The translations under genes and the position numbers were made by a program. From contig JAVHNS010000008.1 in assembly GCA_036872755.1 (NCBI GenBank), positions 310,001 to 374,000 on the forward strand: 64,000 nt of DNA, given 5' to 3'. Source of the DNA: Orbilia blumenaviensis (Eukaryota > Ascomycota > Orbiliomycetes > Orbiliales > Orbiliaceae). Below the pieces are notes generated by a model that was not told the DNA's origin, searched no databases, and saw only the letters and a program-made list of their open reading frames with translations. Below are positions 22,930 to 33,553 of the stretch, piece after piece (position 1 is the stretch's first letter; every line of letters begins with the position of its first letter).

Positions 22930-24765
22930 TTATATTCCTTTATGCGTATACCCGGGCTTCGTTCTTGCTGCCATTTCAGCAAGACATTCGGGGGTCCGCC
23001 AATTTAATGGCAGATTGCTATAATGCCTTGGGCCCTGTTCAACGCCAAACAAAAGTCCAAAACTGGGATCCAAATCTGCAGAAAAGGTCCCAATCTCGCA
23101 CAGAGCACCTTCTTTTGCTGTCGGGAACCCAAGTACTGTTTCACCGCTAGAGATGCCGTGCCCTTGTTTGAAGTACTCCAGCCACTGTTGGTTATCAGCG
23201 GGGGTTGTGTTCCATGGGTCGTCGTCACCGTACATGATTATCCTTGCTTCCTTTCGGAGGTCCTCATCAGTAAATATGGTGCCAGTTTCTCTAGCTGTCG
23301 TTATATAGTCGCTTAGTTGTACCGTCAGCTCCTCGAACCGGTTGGGTATGAGCTCTGTGGGTGGTTCCTGATCGGACGTTTCATGATCAGACAATGGTTG
23401 ATCTTTGCATGGTGCGCGGAAAGGCTCAAATGACCCAGCTTCAGTTCCGATTAAGTAAGGTGGTATGGCGTTTTCAACGAGCAGAGCAACGGATGCGTCG
23501 AGCCCTCGACAACCCTTCCATTCATTCATTTTCACACCATCCGTGAAATGCTCAGCGATATGCGCATTCCGTAGCGACCACAGACTGAACCTTTCACCAC
23601 AGAAACCACACCGACAATTTACTTCGTCCATTTTTGACTTCCACTTCGCCATACCATTAGTAATCCGCTTAGCGTTATGCACTGTGCGAAGGTGTTGCGT
23701 AAGGTGGTCCTTCCGGTAGAAAGTCCGAGCCGATACCGGCTTTCTGGCACATTTATCAAAGTTATGCTCTTCAAGGTGGATATCGGTAGGGTTGGTAAGG
23801 TCGCAGAATATACATTTCCTTTCGTCGTTTTTAATATATACTGTTTCGTGACCGTTGCAAACCCACGCCTCGAGGGCAAGATGGAGTGCCGATTCATGCC
23901 TTGTCCAATCGTACTTTGATTTAAAGGTATCTGTGCAGAAAGTGCATTGGTAGATACGATCTGCGGTATCATCTTTTTCCTTTCGAGAAGTTTTCGTGGG
24001 CGAGCGATGTCTATATCGACGGCGACGGCGACGAGTGGTCTTTAACGGGCCGCTACTCTCCGAACCGCTGCCTACTATGCTAGGAGAGATGCTCAATCTG
24101 CTGGAAACAGAAGAGCCATGGGAGCCATGGGATGTTCCGAAACTCGATTCGCTCGAATCAAAACTCCAGGCCCGAACAATGTGGGGGCTGGCGTCAACAT
24201 TTAGAACGGCGTCCGCAATAGCGTTTAAAGGTGCTGCCTCTTGATCCGGTGGTGAGTGACGCCAACGGTCAAGAGGAGTCATACTTTCCCAGTCCACATT
24301 TGTCGATGGTATCGGAACTGGCGATGTAGTACCAATGGTAGTAGCGATAGTTTGTGGTTGTGATTGTTCTAATGCTGGAGATACCTCAGTTTTATATTTT
24401 CGTCGACGCCGTGTATTAGCAAACCAATCCGTAACTTGTCGCACACTAAGGCCCGTCTCCTCGCTCAGTGATTGTTTTTCTGCTTCTGACGGGTACGGAT
24501 GTTGGATATTGTTCAAAAACCATTTTTGTAATGCTGTTTTGGAGCTTTTGCTTAAATGCCTTCGTCCCTTGTTTTTTTTGGTTGGTATCGGTACCGAATT
24601 GGAGGGTGGATCTGTGTGTGAATCCTTCACCTTTCCCTTTGTCTGGGAAAGTAGTTCACCCTGACCAACCTCTCCAGCTAATTTGCGGTCCTGCTCATAA
24701 TCAATGATGGAATCGAACCACTGAGAATATCCTGCCTCAGTAATGGAATTTGTGTTAGAATCCAT
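22930..24765 (-). CDS. Homeobox (TALE-like) and C2H2 zinc-finger transcription factor
   Basis: An intronless frame of 611 residues. The ATG at 24765 (MDSNTNS) is used because the longer frame starts with a non-ATG codon. Residues of about 67-125 form a homeodomain with the three-residue loop extension (HPYP) and recognition helix VTDWFANTRRRRKY, the fungal TALE type. A Ser-rich region and an Arg cluster (TRRRRRRYRHR) follow. From about residue 274 there is a C2H2 finger (CTFC with His-x4-His), a CxxC segment (CIFC), a partial finger YRKDHLTQHLRTVH and a last finger CGFCGERFSLWSLRNAH. The C-terminus is acidic. This domain order matches ascomycete homeobox-plus-C2H2 regulators, nuclear DNA-binding proteins often linked to development. 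The target is unknown. It lies alone in AT-rich DNA and is intact. Confidence 0.9.
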   Translation of the reverse strand: MDSNTNSITEAGYSQWFDSIIDYEQDRKLAGEVGQGELLSQTKGKVKDSHTDPPSNSVPIPTKKNKGRRHLSKSSKTALQKWFLNNIQHPYPSEAEKQSLSEETGLSVRQVTDWFANTRRRRKYKTEVSPALEQSQPQTIATTIGTTSPVPIPSTNVDWESMTPLDRWRHSPPDQEAAPLNAIADAVLNVDASPHIVRAWSFDSSESSFGTSHGSHGSSVSSRLSISPSIVGSGSESSGPLKTTRRRRRRYRHRSPTKTSRKEKDDTADRIYQCTFCTDTFKSKYDWTRHESALHLALEAWVCNGHETVYIKNDERKCIFCDLTNPTDIHLEEHNFDKCARKPVSARTFYRKDHLTQHLRTVHNAKRITNGMAKWKSKMDEVNCRCGFCGERFSLWSLRNAHIAEHFTDGVKMNEWKGCRGLDASVALLVENAIPPYLIGTEAGSFEPFRAPCKDQPLSDHETSDQEPPTELIPNRFEELTVQLSDYITTARETGTIFTDEDLRKEARIIMYGDDDPWNTTPADNQQWLEYFKQGHGISSGETVLGFPTAKEGALCEIGTFSADLDPSFGLLFGVEQGPRHYSNLPLNWRTPECLAEMAARTKPGYTHKGI

Positions 24766-25990
24766 TGTGCCCAATAGATAATTTTTTTTTTTAAAAAAAA
24801 AAGAAAAAGTGGCACTGTCAGCAATTAAAAGAAGGTGGATGACAGTATTAAGTTCGAGAAGTAATTAGCTGGCCAAGTGAGTCCACCCGGCCGGCCTGAC
24901 GTTGACTCAACACCTGATCCGCTGACTAATCTTCTACAAAATGCAACATGTTAACAAGGAAAACGAATGAGGTAACTCACCGCCGGCATTGCATTGTAAA
25001 TCGATCGCGGAGGTTTCGGTCGAGATGGCATATTATATTTGTTGTAAGTTGAATTCTCCAATTACTTATCGAAGATCGCCAGGCCTACACTTTATACCCC
25101 GATATGTCTCAAGGCTTGCTTGTACCACATGCGCATATGCCCATGTCTCGGTAATGTAACAACCACCTGCCAATTCGAGCGGCGCAACATGTTTGAACAA
25201 AACATAGTACTACGTGATACAACTATACACTTGTAACTAAATTTTAATTCGATTCGATTCGCAGTCTTAGCTTTTCAAAATTATAAGGAAAACTGAGATC
25301 GAATTTTAAAGGATGATTGGGATCCAAAGTATCACGTAATAACCTTAGGTAGGCTAATATTTTAGGGTATTCCGGGCAACTTGGCGAATGCGTGGAGGCT
25401 GATAGAAAAAAACAGAATATTCTGTGCGTGTACTCCTAATGGTGCTGAGCAACCACAGGGCTAGTCTAGAGGGTTCGTCAGCACCTATCTAAATAATCTA
25501 AAGTATAAAAAACATGCTCTTTCCCAAAAAAGAGAAAACGAAGAAAAATTACAACAAAAGAAATACGTATTACCGCTAAACAAAAACCCCGTCAGATACT
25601 AGGTTTATAAATAGGTAGACTTACATTTAGGGGCTCCCAAAGCTTTGTAAATATATATACCTATATAATGCTTACGAGACTATATAATGCTAATGAATGC
25701 GAGATATGGGTCTACTATAGCTCTAGACATATATAAGCATACCCTCGAAGCCCCCACGCAACGAATGCAAAGGCTACCAATAACTAACATGGGCTTTTCC
25801 AACCGGTACAGGCCATATCATGATAAATTACTTAGAAATTTGTCTGAATCTCGATATATGCTAGTCTCATGGTACCAGGCAACACAGGAGAAAACATATA
25901 TACTTGATTAGAACATTCTCATGGGGGGACCTGGGATGCGGCAGGAAACGCTGGAGGTTAGATATTGTCATAGGATAAGGGTTCCCTCTT

Positions 25991-26041
25991 CGGATGTAAA
26001 TCCGCACGGCTACCGTGCAGGTATGGGTTCCCTATTAACCC
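25991..26041 (+). other. Three consecutive short hairpins
   Basis: CGGAT-GTAA-ATCCG (25991-26004), GCACGG-CTA-CCGTGC (26004-26018) and GGGTT-CCCTATT-AACCC (26025-26041) are adjacent perfect stems. A GGGTTCCCT copy also precedes the cluster near 25979. It does not fold as a tRNA. It could be the end of a mobile element or a small structured RNA. Confidence 0.5.
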
Positions 26042-26614
26042 GCCCGAGGTGTTAATGTGGTTATTTATATTTAGTAACACGCTCTTGACCGTGAACTAGG
26101 TTTCCGGGATGTCTAACTTGACTTTGGGTAACTTTCCTTCCCTCGAGCGTCGGTTCGGGCATATGGTTAGGCGAATACCAATTATATACTTTAGAAATCT
26201 ATATACAGCTAGGTCTTGGCTTAATCATATGGCGCGGTAGTCTTCTGTAGCAGAGCTCTATGGGCTGCAGCCGGCATACAAGGCCACACTCCAGAGAATT
26301 AACAAAGTTATAAAGGAGGGTCATATGCTTGCAGACGAGCATGCATTGTTTTATTCTGCTGGGGGCCTATATTGCAAACCTGAGGGCGAGGGAGCAGAGG
26401 TCACAGAAAGATTGGTATTGGTGGGTATAATTCCTAGAGTCATGTGCTGGCTATTAATAGCATCATGAAGCTGTTAGAGGGGACGATCTAAGGCTATGTG
26501 CGGCCAGAGTGGGAGGTGCGTGGGAGATGGTCACGTGGCTTTGAGGTGGCCCGGTCTCTACGGTTGGAGGTGCAAAGCGCTGTAGAAGTTTCCCCCCGTT
26601 GCCCAACCCTCAAC

Positions 26615-26623
26615 TATAAAAAG
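26615..26623 (+). promoter_or_regulatory. TATA box of the YVPPHLR-repeat gene
   Basis: TATAAAAAG lies 118 bp before the ATG at 26733 and is followed by a CT-rich leader with CCTTCCTCTCTTCC-like pyrimidine tracts. Confidence 0.55.
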
Positions 26624-26732
26624 AAACCGATCTTCCCACCACACTTAATCCTTCCTCTCTTCCTCCCTCATCTCTCTGCCATCCATACCTCCCATCACGA
26701 TTGAAAGAAAACCACCTCCTATCATAACAAAA

Positions 26733-27614
26733 ATGGATTGCCGGAGAGACCCAACCAGTAAGTTATCTGCACCACCTTTGTCCCTTCTAAGACGCGTCTC
26801 CTTTGCTAGAGAGTAACTTTCCTAAAGCTTATTTGTTGTGATACATTGCTAACATGAGCAACCTCTTCCAGCTGGGGAGCCAATTGGCTCCATCGTTTAC
26901 GCAAAGCCCTCGAAAGCCCCCGAGTGGCTTATTTTGAACCTCCTGCCCCTCGGGGCTATCGGCTTTGGCAACGTTGCCAAAGCCGTGGCCATGGTCCGAA
27001 GGATCATGGAGGAGGAAGGGCACGAGATGCACGAGGCTGTGGTCAGGGGGGTCAAACTCATGGGAGTCACTGACCCCAAGATAATCGAGGGGATTAGATC
27101 CCAGGGGACGAGGGGGGGAAAGAAGGAGGGGAGGAAGGAGGTGGGGTGTGAGGGGGGAAAGACTGGGGACGGAGGGAAAGATGGGAAGAAGGGTGGGGTT
27201 CTGGGCCTAGAGAAGGCCGAGCTCGGTGCTGGAGCTGCTGGAGGGGCTTATGTCCCTCCGCACCTCAGGTACGGGCTACCAGGTCAATCCAAGACCCGGG
27301 CTCCGGAAGGAGGGGAGAAGGGAGGGAGGAGGGAGGAGAAGGACGGGGGAAACAAGAAGGGAGTTCTGGGCTTGGATAAGGCTGAGCCTGTTACTAGAGC
27401 TGTCGGGGGGGCTTATGTCCCTCCACACCTCAGGTACGGGTTACCCGGCCGATTCCAGGCCCGGGCCCCTGAGGGGGAGAAGAAAAGCGCTGGGGAGGGG
27501 AATGGGGGGAAGAAAGACGGGGTCTCGGACTTGGATAAGGTTGGGACTCTTGCGGCCGGAGATGCTGGAGTGCCTTATGTTGCTCCACATCGAAGGTACA
27601 AGCTACCAGCCTGA
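26733..27614 (+). CDS. Small Gly/Lys-rich protein with three YVPPHLR-type repeats
   Basis: Two exons, 26733-26757 and 26872-27614, flank a 114-nt intron (GTAAGT donor, TTCCAG acceptor) and give 255 residues. Residues of about 27-82 look folded, with a hydrophobic start (LILNLLPLGAIGF) and an amphipathic helical segment. The rest is low-complexity Gly/Lys/Glu with a repeat of about 54 residues: GVLGLxKAE, then GGAYVPPHLRYGLPG. Copies centre on Tyr135 and Tyr190, and a decayed third (YVAPHRRYKLPA) ends the protein. The YVPPHLR core is the same short motif found near the N-terminus of Ded1/DDX3 helicases, where it has been linked to eIF4E binding. No helicase domain is present here, so any role in translation is inference. 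The region is GC-rich compared with its AT-rich surroundings. Confidence 0.65.
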
Positions 27615-27664
27615 TTCTAGGTCTGGGATCCTGTCTCTTTAGGGGGCGGAGGGGGGTAGAATTT

Positions 27665-27713
27665 CGTTTTGTTTTTTGTTTTTTGTTTTTTGTTTTTTTG
27701 TTTTTTGTTTTTA
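27665..27713 (+). repeat. GTTTTTT heptamer repeat
   Basis: About seven imperfect copies of a G followed by five to seven T, just 3' of the repeat-protein stop codon and followed by an A8/T6 hairpin-like stretch. It may act in 3' end formation. Confidence 0.8.
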
Positions 27714-30700
27714 TAAAAAAAAGTTTTTTGTTGATCCCGCGGGAGATGTCCCGCAGCCAAATAAGATATCCCTAAGCAAATTCGTAGAATAGACGTAGAC
27801 TGGCTGGACTCATAAACCAGCCTTTATGTAGTAGCCTGACAGACGGTAGTCTCATATATGACGCAGGGACCACGCAAACTTCGACGGCGCTGTTAGCACT
27901 CGTAGTCATTCAGCCTTGGTGGGGATCTTGATTCGCAGGGGACCTGACCCTTTCTATTATTATAAACCTGCTATCCAATATCGAGGCAGCGTCTTCTTAT
28001 TTAGCTTAAGTCTTAAACTCGGCCCATTGTTCATTGGACCAACTAGTACTCAGCCTTGAGTTTATGAGCGACAATTCAAACACTAAGAGGATGCTAATAG
28101 CAGCTAGTAGTACTGATTCTTTGACAGAGGTTTTATACTACACTATCCAGCTACCGATATTCAGCAGATATCTAAAATGATTACAGTTTCGAGCATTTGA
28201 GGACCGTCCGTCTGTTGCTTAATCTCACTCGGTAGTTAGCTTTAGCTTATTCTCCAAATCTTCTCCAATTAGTGTATTCCAGTATGTACCAATGGTATGC
28301 ACTAATCGCTAGACAATAGACATGTCAAAATAGCACGAGTCGGCGCAATATCTTGTGTTATTTTGTGTGTTGGCTTCATTGTGTACCCTATAGGCCTCCA
28401 TAAACCTGAGATTTAAGTACCGATTTATTCATGCCAAATACCAAAACACCACAAGCTGACGAGGAGTATACTGGCGAGAATATTGTAAACGAATCAAGTT
28501 TAAAGAGTTTAGAGATCGATTTATCATAATTATCTGGATATACCTTTTGACAGATTCTATCATCTTTAAAACCCTTTCACTTTGAAAGCTACCATAAACC
28601 AATAAAGTCTATACGTTTTAGCAGTCGAAATTTCAAAAACTTGAAACTAAAGAGGATAGCCGTAGTTGACTGGAATTTGCACGTTATAGCAAAGATGTCA
28701 AGACCGTATGATATCTCCCGAGACTTGGATATGATATAAGATTGATTGTACACGTGTGATCGAATATAAGAACATAGTTACAGACGTCTTAATCCACTCC
28801 GTTGGTCGTAGGCTCAGTTGGTCAACTGTAGTTTATTAATTAGATATCAAGACCGCAATATTTGCAAGTATGCAAAATAGAGTACTATAGCGTCAGCGTT
28901 AGTCTGCTACGCGTGTGGGGGTATGGTTCTCTAGCTGCGCTACCATGCGCGCTATACATAAACCCAGTTCCTATACCTTGCTACAGCCATACATGTGTGC
29001 ACGTGCATATATATCTTGCCCGTCTGTTCAGAGTTGGCTACAACGGTCGTCGCAAAATCAATTTACATTATAAGGCAAATTTCCAATAACTAGGAACGCA
29101 AAGTTGTGCACAGACTATTTAGCGTTCTAGTCCGGCCACTTTAGTCCGTTTCTCTGTCTGACGATACTTTTCCTTTTGTTAGCATATATATTCAAAATCA
29201 TGCAGGTCTCGCCTACGTCGAAAATCACACACCATGGATTACAAATATCAATAATCGATAGCGATGCTGTACAGCCAGATATCAACTATTTACCGGCTGA
29301 AGGAATCTATAGATGAAATCCTTTTACCACGCTAAGGGTATTATCGGAATAATACTTGGCCTAATTCATGATACATGATATTCATAGACGCCTCTATTTC
29401 ACTTGAAAATATTACCATAGCCCAACAACCGAGTGAACACATTTTTCCAAAGCCGTCATAACTGTTGGTCCCAACTCTCTTCACTCAAAAATTTCATTCC
29501 CCAGTATCATTATGCAACAGGGCATGTATTATCCATGTTCTCAACTTAGCGATTAATCAGTATCAGTTTGAAAGGTTCGGCAATGATTAGTCTAGTATCA
29601 CAATTTTGATGATTGTAAACCTTATCTGATAGGAGTGTAAATGATAGCGGCCTTGACACGGGTTGGATAATCTTATTTGGGCATATGCACGCCACAATAT
29701 TGATTTTTATAAGCATGCACCATAAGCTTACGTGTCGTTCAATGCTCAGACTCGGGAAACCCCGACTTTACTTTGGATCAAAGTTCAAGATCGGTTTACG
29801 TAAAGTTTTAACATATTATAAAAACAAGGGCATCAAGGATCAATATGTCGCCGAGTGATCTGTACCGATGGTCTAACATAGCCTTGCCCGGTGCTGGATA
29901 CCTTCGGTAGTTTAATTGGTATCGTAGGATCCCAGGAGCTGAGTCTTCCATTTGCACGGTATTCGTTTGATTAGGATGTCACGCTTTTTGTGTCGGCTGA
30001 GCAAAGGGTGTTCGGACCATATTGCGGCAGATATCTAGATATAGCCCCTCGTTCTCAGAGTTATGCCACCTCATAAGCTATCAAGAGTATTTTCACAAAG
30101 GCAACTAGCGGCACCATACACTATGGTACATAGTGTTCTGCAATTGCTACTGGCGGATAAATATTCCGGAAGATAACAATGCAAAGGGTTGGTAAAATGC
30201 AGCACGAATGTCAGAGCACCTCCCGATATTTCTCGAATTACAAACCCAGTTCCTTTGAGCTGAGATCAGAAAATAAACAATTCAATGCATGCTAGAAGCA
30301 CACAGTTCGCTGACAGCTAGCTAGTAATGTCGTCCAGTAGTCTGAGCTAAACCTCCCGCATATGCGCGCATACCAGCTGGCCAGGTGGTTTGGAACGTTT
30401 GCCGGTGAATCTGTGCACGCAGGTACCCGCCACCTTATTCCGCTTTTTGAGTTATAAACTAAGTATGCTTGGATTCTAATGTGGTCTGCCCAGGGATTTA
30501 TCAGCTGAATCATCCAATGTACTGGATGTTGTCTCGTCGTTTTGGGATCTCAATATGATCAGCTGGACCGCTGGACCCCCGTCCTCGCTATTCCCTCTCG
30601 TTCAAATCAACAAATACAAACAGCACACTCGCGCTCCAACCCTCTTCTCCGTCTTGAGATCTCCTCCACCTTCACAACTGTAGTATGCACGTATGGCGGC

Positions 30701-32406
30701 ATGCATACCTAGACGGTACCTTAATATATATGCACAGACTCTGGGTCTTTGAATTACATAATTAAATTTCTTACATGCAAGCCCAGCTCTTAAGCTTTCT
30801 AGATTAACCCACCACCCAAATCTCTGCAATCTTGACTGGCACCGTTAAATTCTGAATTCCGAAAAAGTGATAATGTAACCGACAGTCACATTTCCGACCA
30901 GCTGACACCAAAGCTTGAGCCCAGTCTAGCCCAACTCTTCAACCGTCGTACCTTGTGCCTACCTCGTGCTGCAGACGAAAATGAAGGGGAAAAAAGAATT
31001 TGGCTTTGACGCAACTGCCGCGTTTAGGTGGGGATCAAAGCGCCGTAAGGGCCACTGTAGAGTTTCTTCTTTTCCCCTGAGTGCATATTTGATTGTTCCA
31101 GTGCTGCATGTCCTATAGCCCGCTGCTATTAAGAGAAGTGTTTCATGGGTATCCAATTGGCATCGGCCCAGCCAAATTGAAGTTAATCCGGTGCCAAACC
31201 GGCCGGAAAAACACGGCCGATATCACATTTCGAATGTGCCGCTAACTGATATGGTGATACGATCCTTCAGCCATGACAGTATCGCCTTGGCTAACACTAT
31301 AGCAGACCATTGCACCGCGCGATAAAACGTCTAAAACCATCGCCATATGGCCATACGGCCTTCCTATCGCTAGCTGAAGAAACCGACAAATGTGAATCAT
31401 TTTCGCTTATTTGAAGTAGTACTGAAACTTCTCAACAGCCCAATATCCTGACTCTAGCTAAATGCGCTCGCCGAAAAAAGTTTCTAGAAGACCGGATCGC
31501 AGTTGGGTTAGTATGACCCGACCCGGCTCTAACAACCAAAATTTGCATTAAAAAAGGTCAAATCCACTTTTCATCACTGTACTTCAGCAGTTGCCAAGGT
31601 GAGTCTCTACCCCGCCATTCTGTCCAAGGTTCACAACCTGGTCACATTTAAGCGAATCAGCAAGACCAGAATTCGCTAGAACCTGGAGCACAGATGTGTG
31701 GAACCTCGTGGTGTTTGTAAGTACCTCCCGTATATAGCCACATCAGAAACTCTTGCTGGGCTGGAACAGCAGACACGGACCTATCGAAACCGGTTATAGA
31801 GTGAACCCTAATGAATTGGACAGCACCGCTCCTGACGCTCTTCTAAGGCATCTCTGAGGCCGGCAGGCACACATATGCACCGCATGTCAAAAAAATTGTG
31901 TTCATGTGCATGTGGGCCCCCTGGGCAACCACACGAATGCAAGTCCTCGCACGGACGGGCCCGCCAAGACTCTGGCGGCTTTAGCGTCGGCGTGGACTTT
32001 TCGGCTTCTATCAAATCAATCCAACGATGCCGAACAATGGGAAGGAAATGTCTCGTCTCTTTTCACTCAATATCTTTTAGTGGTTGTTAAAAAGTTGTAT
32101 TTTCATTTTCGGCTTTAGTTTTGGAAATCAGGGGTGCAAACTTTGTGGCTAACCAGGAATATGCACATACGACCGTTATGAATTCGCATTCCCTGGCTCT
32201 AGCCAGCGACGCCAACCATTTTGTGAATTACCACGAACCAGGACCCAGATAGCCTTTTGGCAGCCAAAATCTGGGGAAGACTTCTCCACAATTAAATTGC
32301 CTCTATAAACCCCAGGAGGGGTCGCCCTGAAAGTGGGCAACTTAGCATGGTTTTACTATAAACTAACCAGACATTTGGGCAGCGTTTTTTCTTCCCTGTC
32401 GATTCT

Positions 32407-32413
32407 TATATAA
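32407..32413 (+). promoter_or_regulatory. TATA box of the GH45-like gene
   Basis: TATATAA lies 180 bp upstream of the ATG at 32587, with a CT/CA-rich leader after it. Confidence 0.5.
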
Positions 32414-32586
32414 CCAACCATTCTCGCTTCCACAGTTTCGTAAAGTGGGACACCACCATTCCTTCATAGTAATAATATCGGTCTACACTCTTTTTTAATA
32501 CATAAATTTTATTATTTTTCTATTGCAATTGAAACATCCCCTTCGATTGTAACAATTTGATTAAGACATCCATAAGGTCAATAATC

Positions 32587-33553
32587 ATGTCTTTCTCAAA
32601 ATTCTTCACTGCCTCCGTCCTGCTTGCAGGTATGGCTCCTCAAGTCGCCTACGGTCAAGCCAAAACTTCAGTTTCTGGAGTGGCGCAAACATCCCTCTAC
32701 TGGGATTGCTGCAAATCCTCCTGTTCATGGGCTGACCACGGCTTCTTTGTTGGAAACCCAATTAATACTTGCGATATTAACGGCACTAGACTGACTGATT
32801 GGAATTTGGGAACTGGTTGCAGCGACGGCGAGTCGTTTTCATGCCAAGACCAAATTCCATGGGCAGTCAATGAAACATTTTCTTATGGTTTCGTCGGTGC
32901 TTTTCTTGATGGATACGGTGAAAGGACATGGTGCTGCGGATGTTATGAAGTTGAATTCACAGATGGGCCAATTAAGGGCAAAAAGATGGTAGTTCAAGCC
33001 AGTAATACAAACTATGATGCCAAAGGCTATTCACAGTTTAATTTTGGTGTAAGTCTCTATTATATACTCAGCAGCCAGTTATATCTACGCATTCATAGTT
33101 ACTCACCATAGTGATAGATTCCTGGAGGATATGACTACGCTAGCGCTTGCGCTAAGCAATTTGGACCGTCTGAGATCAACACCAAGGAGAATGACGGTGT
33201 TCTTCGACGCGACCAGTGCGACCTTCTTCCAGATACTCTGAAGCCAGGTTGCCAATGGCGATTCGACTGGTTCAAGGATGCTCAAAGGCCAAAGTATGTA
33301 TCACCCTACCCGGGTCCTAAAAACTAAAATGTCTAACAGCTATCACAGTATTACATGGAAGCGAACTGCCTGCCCGAAGGCCCTGACTGACATCTCCGGA
33401 TGTCTTCGTTCCGATGAACAGCAATTCATTACCAAAGCTGAAACAAATGACACACTCGCCACTCCCCCATCCGCTGCCCCGATTGTTGGGTCGATGTCTG
33501 CATTTTATACCTTTGCTTTTGTAGCTGTCCTAAGCGCAATCGTTGCCTTCTAA
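32587..33553 (+). CDS. GH45-family (Cel45-like) secreted protein, GPI-anchored, acid residue changed
   Basis: Three exons, 32587-33048, 33118-33293 and 33340-33553, give 283 residues. The ATG at 32587 opens a signal peptide (residues 1-23). The GH45 signature SLYWDCCKSSCSW carries the catalytic base Asp40. Other family blocks follow: CQDQIPWAVNETFSYGF, WCCGCYEVEFT, GKKMVVQ, then LKPGCQWRFDWFKDA. In active Cel45 enzymes the proton donor is Asp in the motif FDLxIPGG; here the join reads FNFGIPGG, so that residue is Asn152. Asp144 may match the third conserved Asp. The C-terminus is Ser/Pro-rich followed by a hydrophobic tail (SAFYTFAFVAVLSAIVAF), a likely GPI-anchor signal. Normal GH45 enzymes cleave beta-1,4-glucan. 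This one may be weak or inactive and act at the cell wall, perhaps by binding glucan. Intron 2 is only 46 nt. Confidence 0.9.

Larger units (their letters stand above)
24766..26732. other. AT-rich intergenic region with possible mobile-element remnant
   Basis: Begins with a T/A homopolymer tract at 24781-24804. Most of it is AT-rich and without genes. Around 26250-26468 one plus-strand frame (ending TGA at 26466) faintly resembles the zinc-binding and start region of a retroelement integrase (GLYCKP...ERLVLVGIIPRVM). This is weak and may be chance. The last 120 bp is the promoter of the next gene. Confidence 0.4.
27615..32586. other. Long gene-poor AT-rich region
   Basis: Nearly 5 kb without a supportable gene. 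Open frames are short and carry no family motifs. The region from 30500 to 32400 is less AT-rich and probably contains regulatory sequence for the GH45-like gene. No intact mobile element was identified. Confidence 0.5.

Noticed and set aside
27665..27713. Regular T-rich repeat considered as an array of functional spacers
   Set aside because: It is a simple heptamer tandem repeat without unique spacers; CRISPR is not expected in this eukaryotic DNA.
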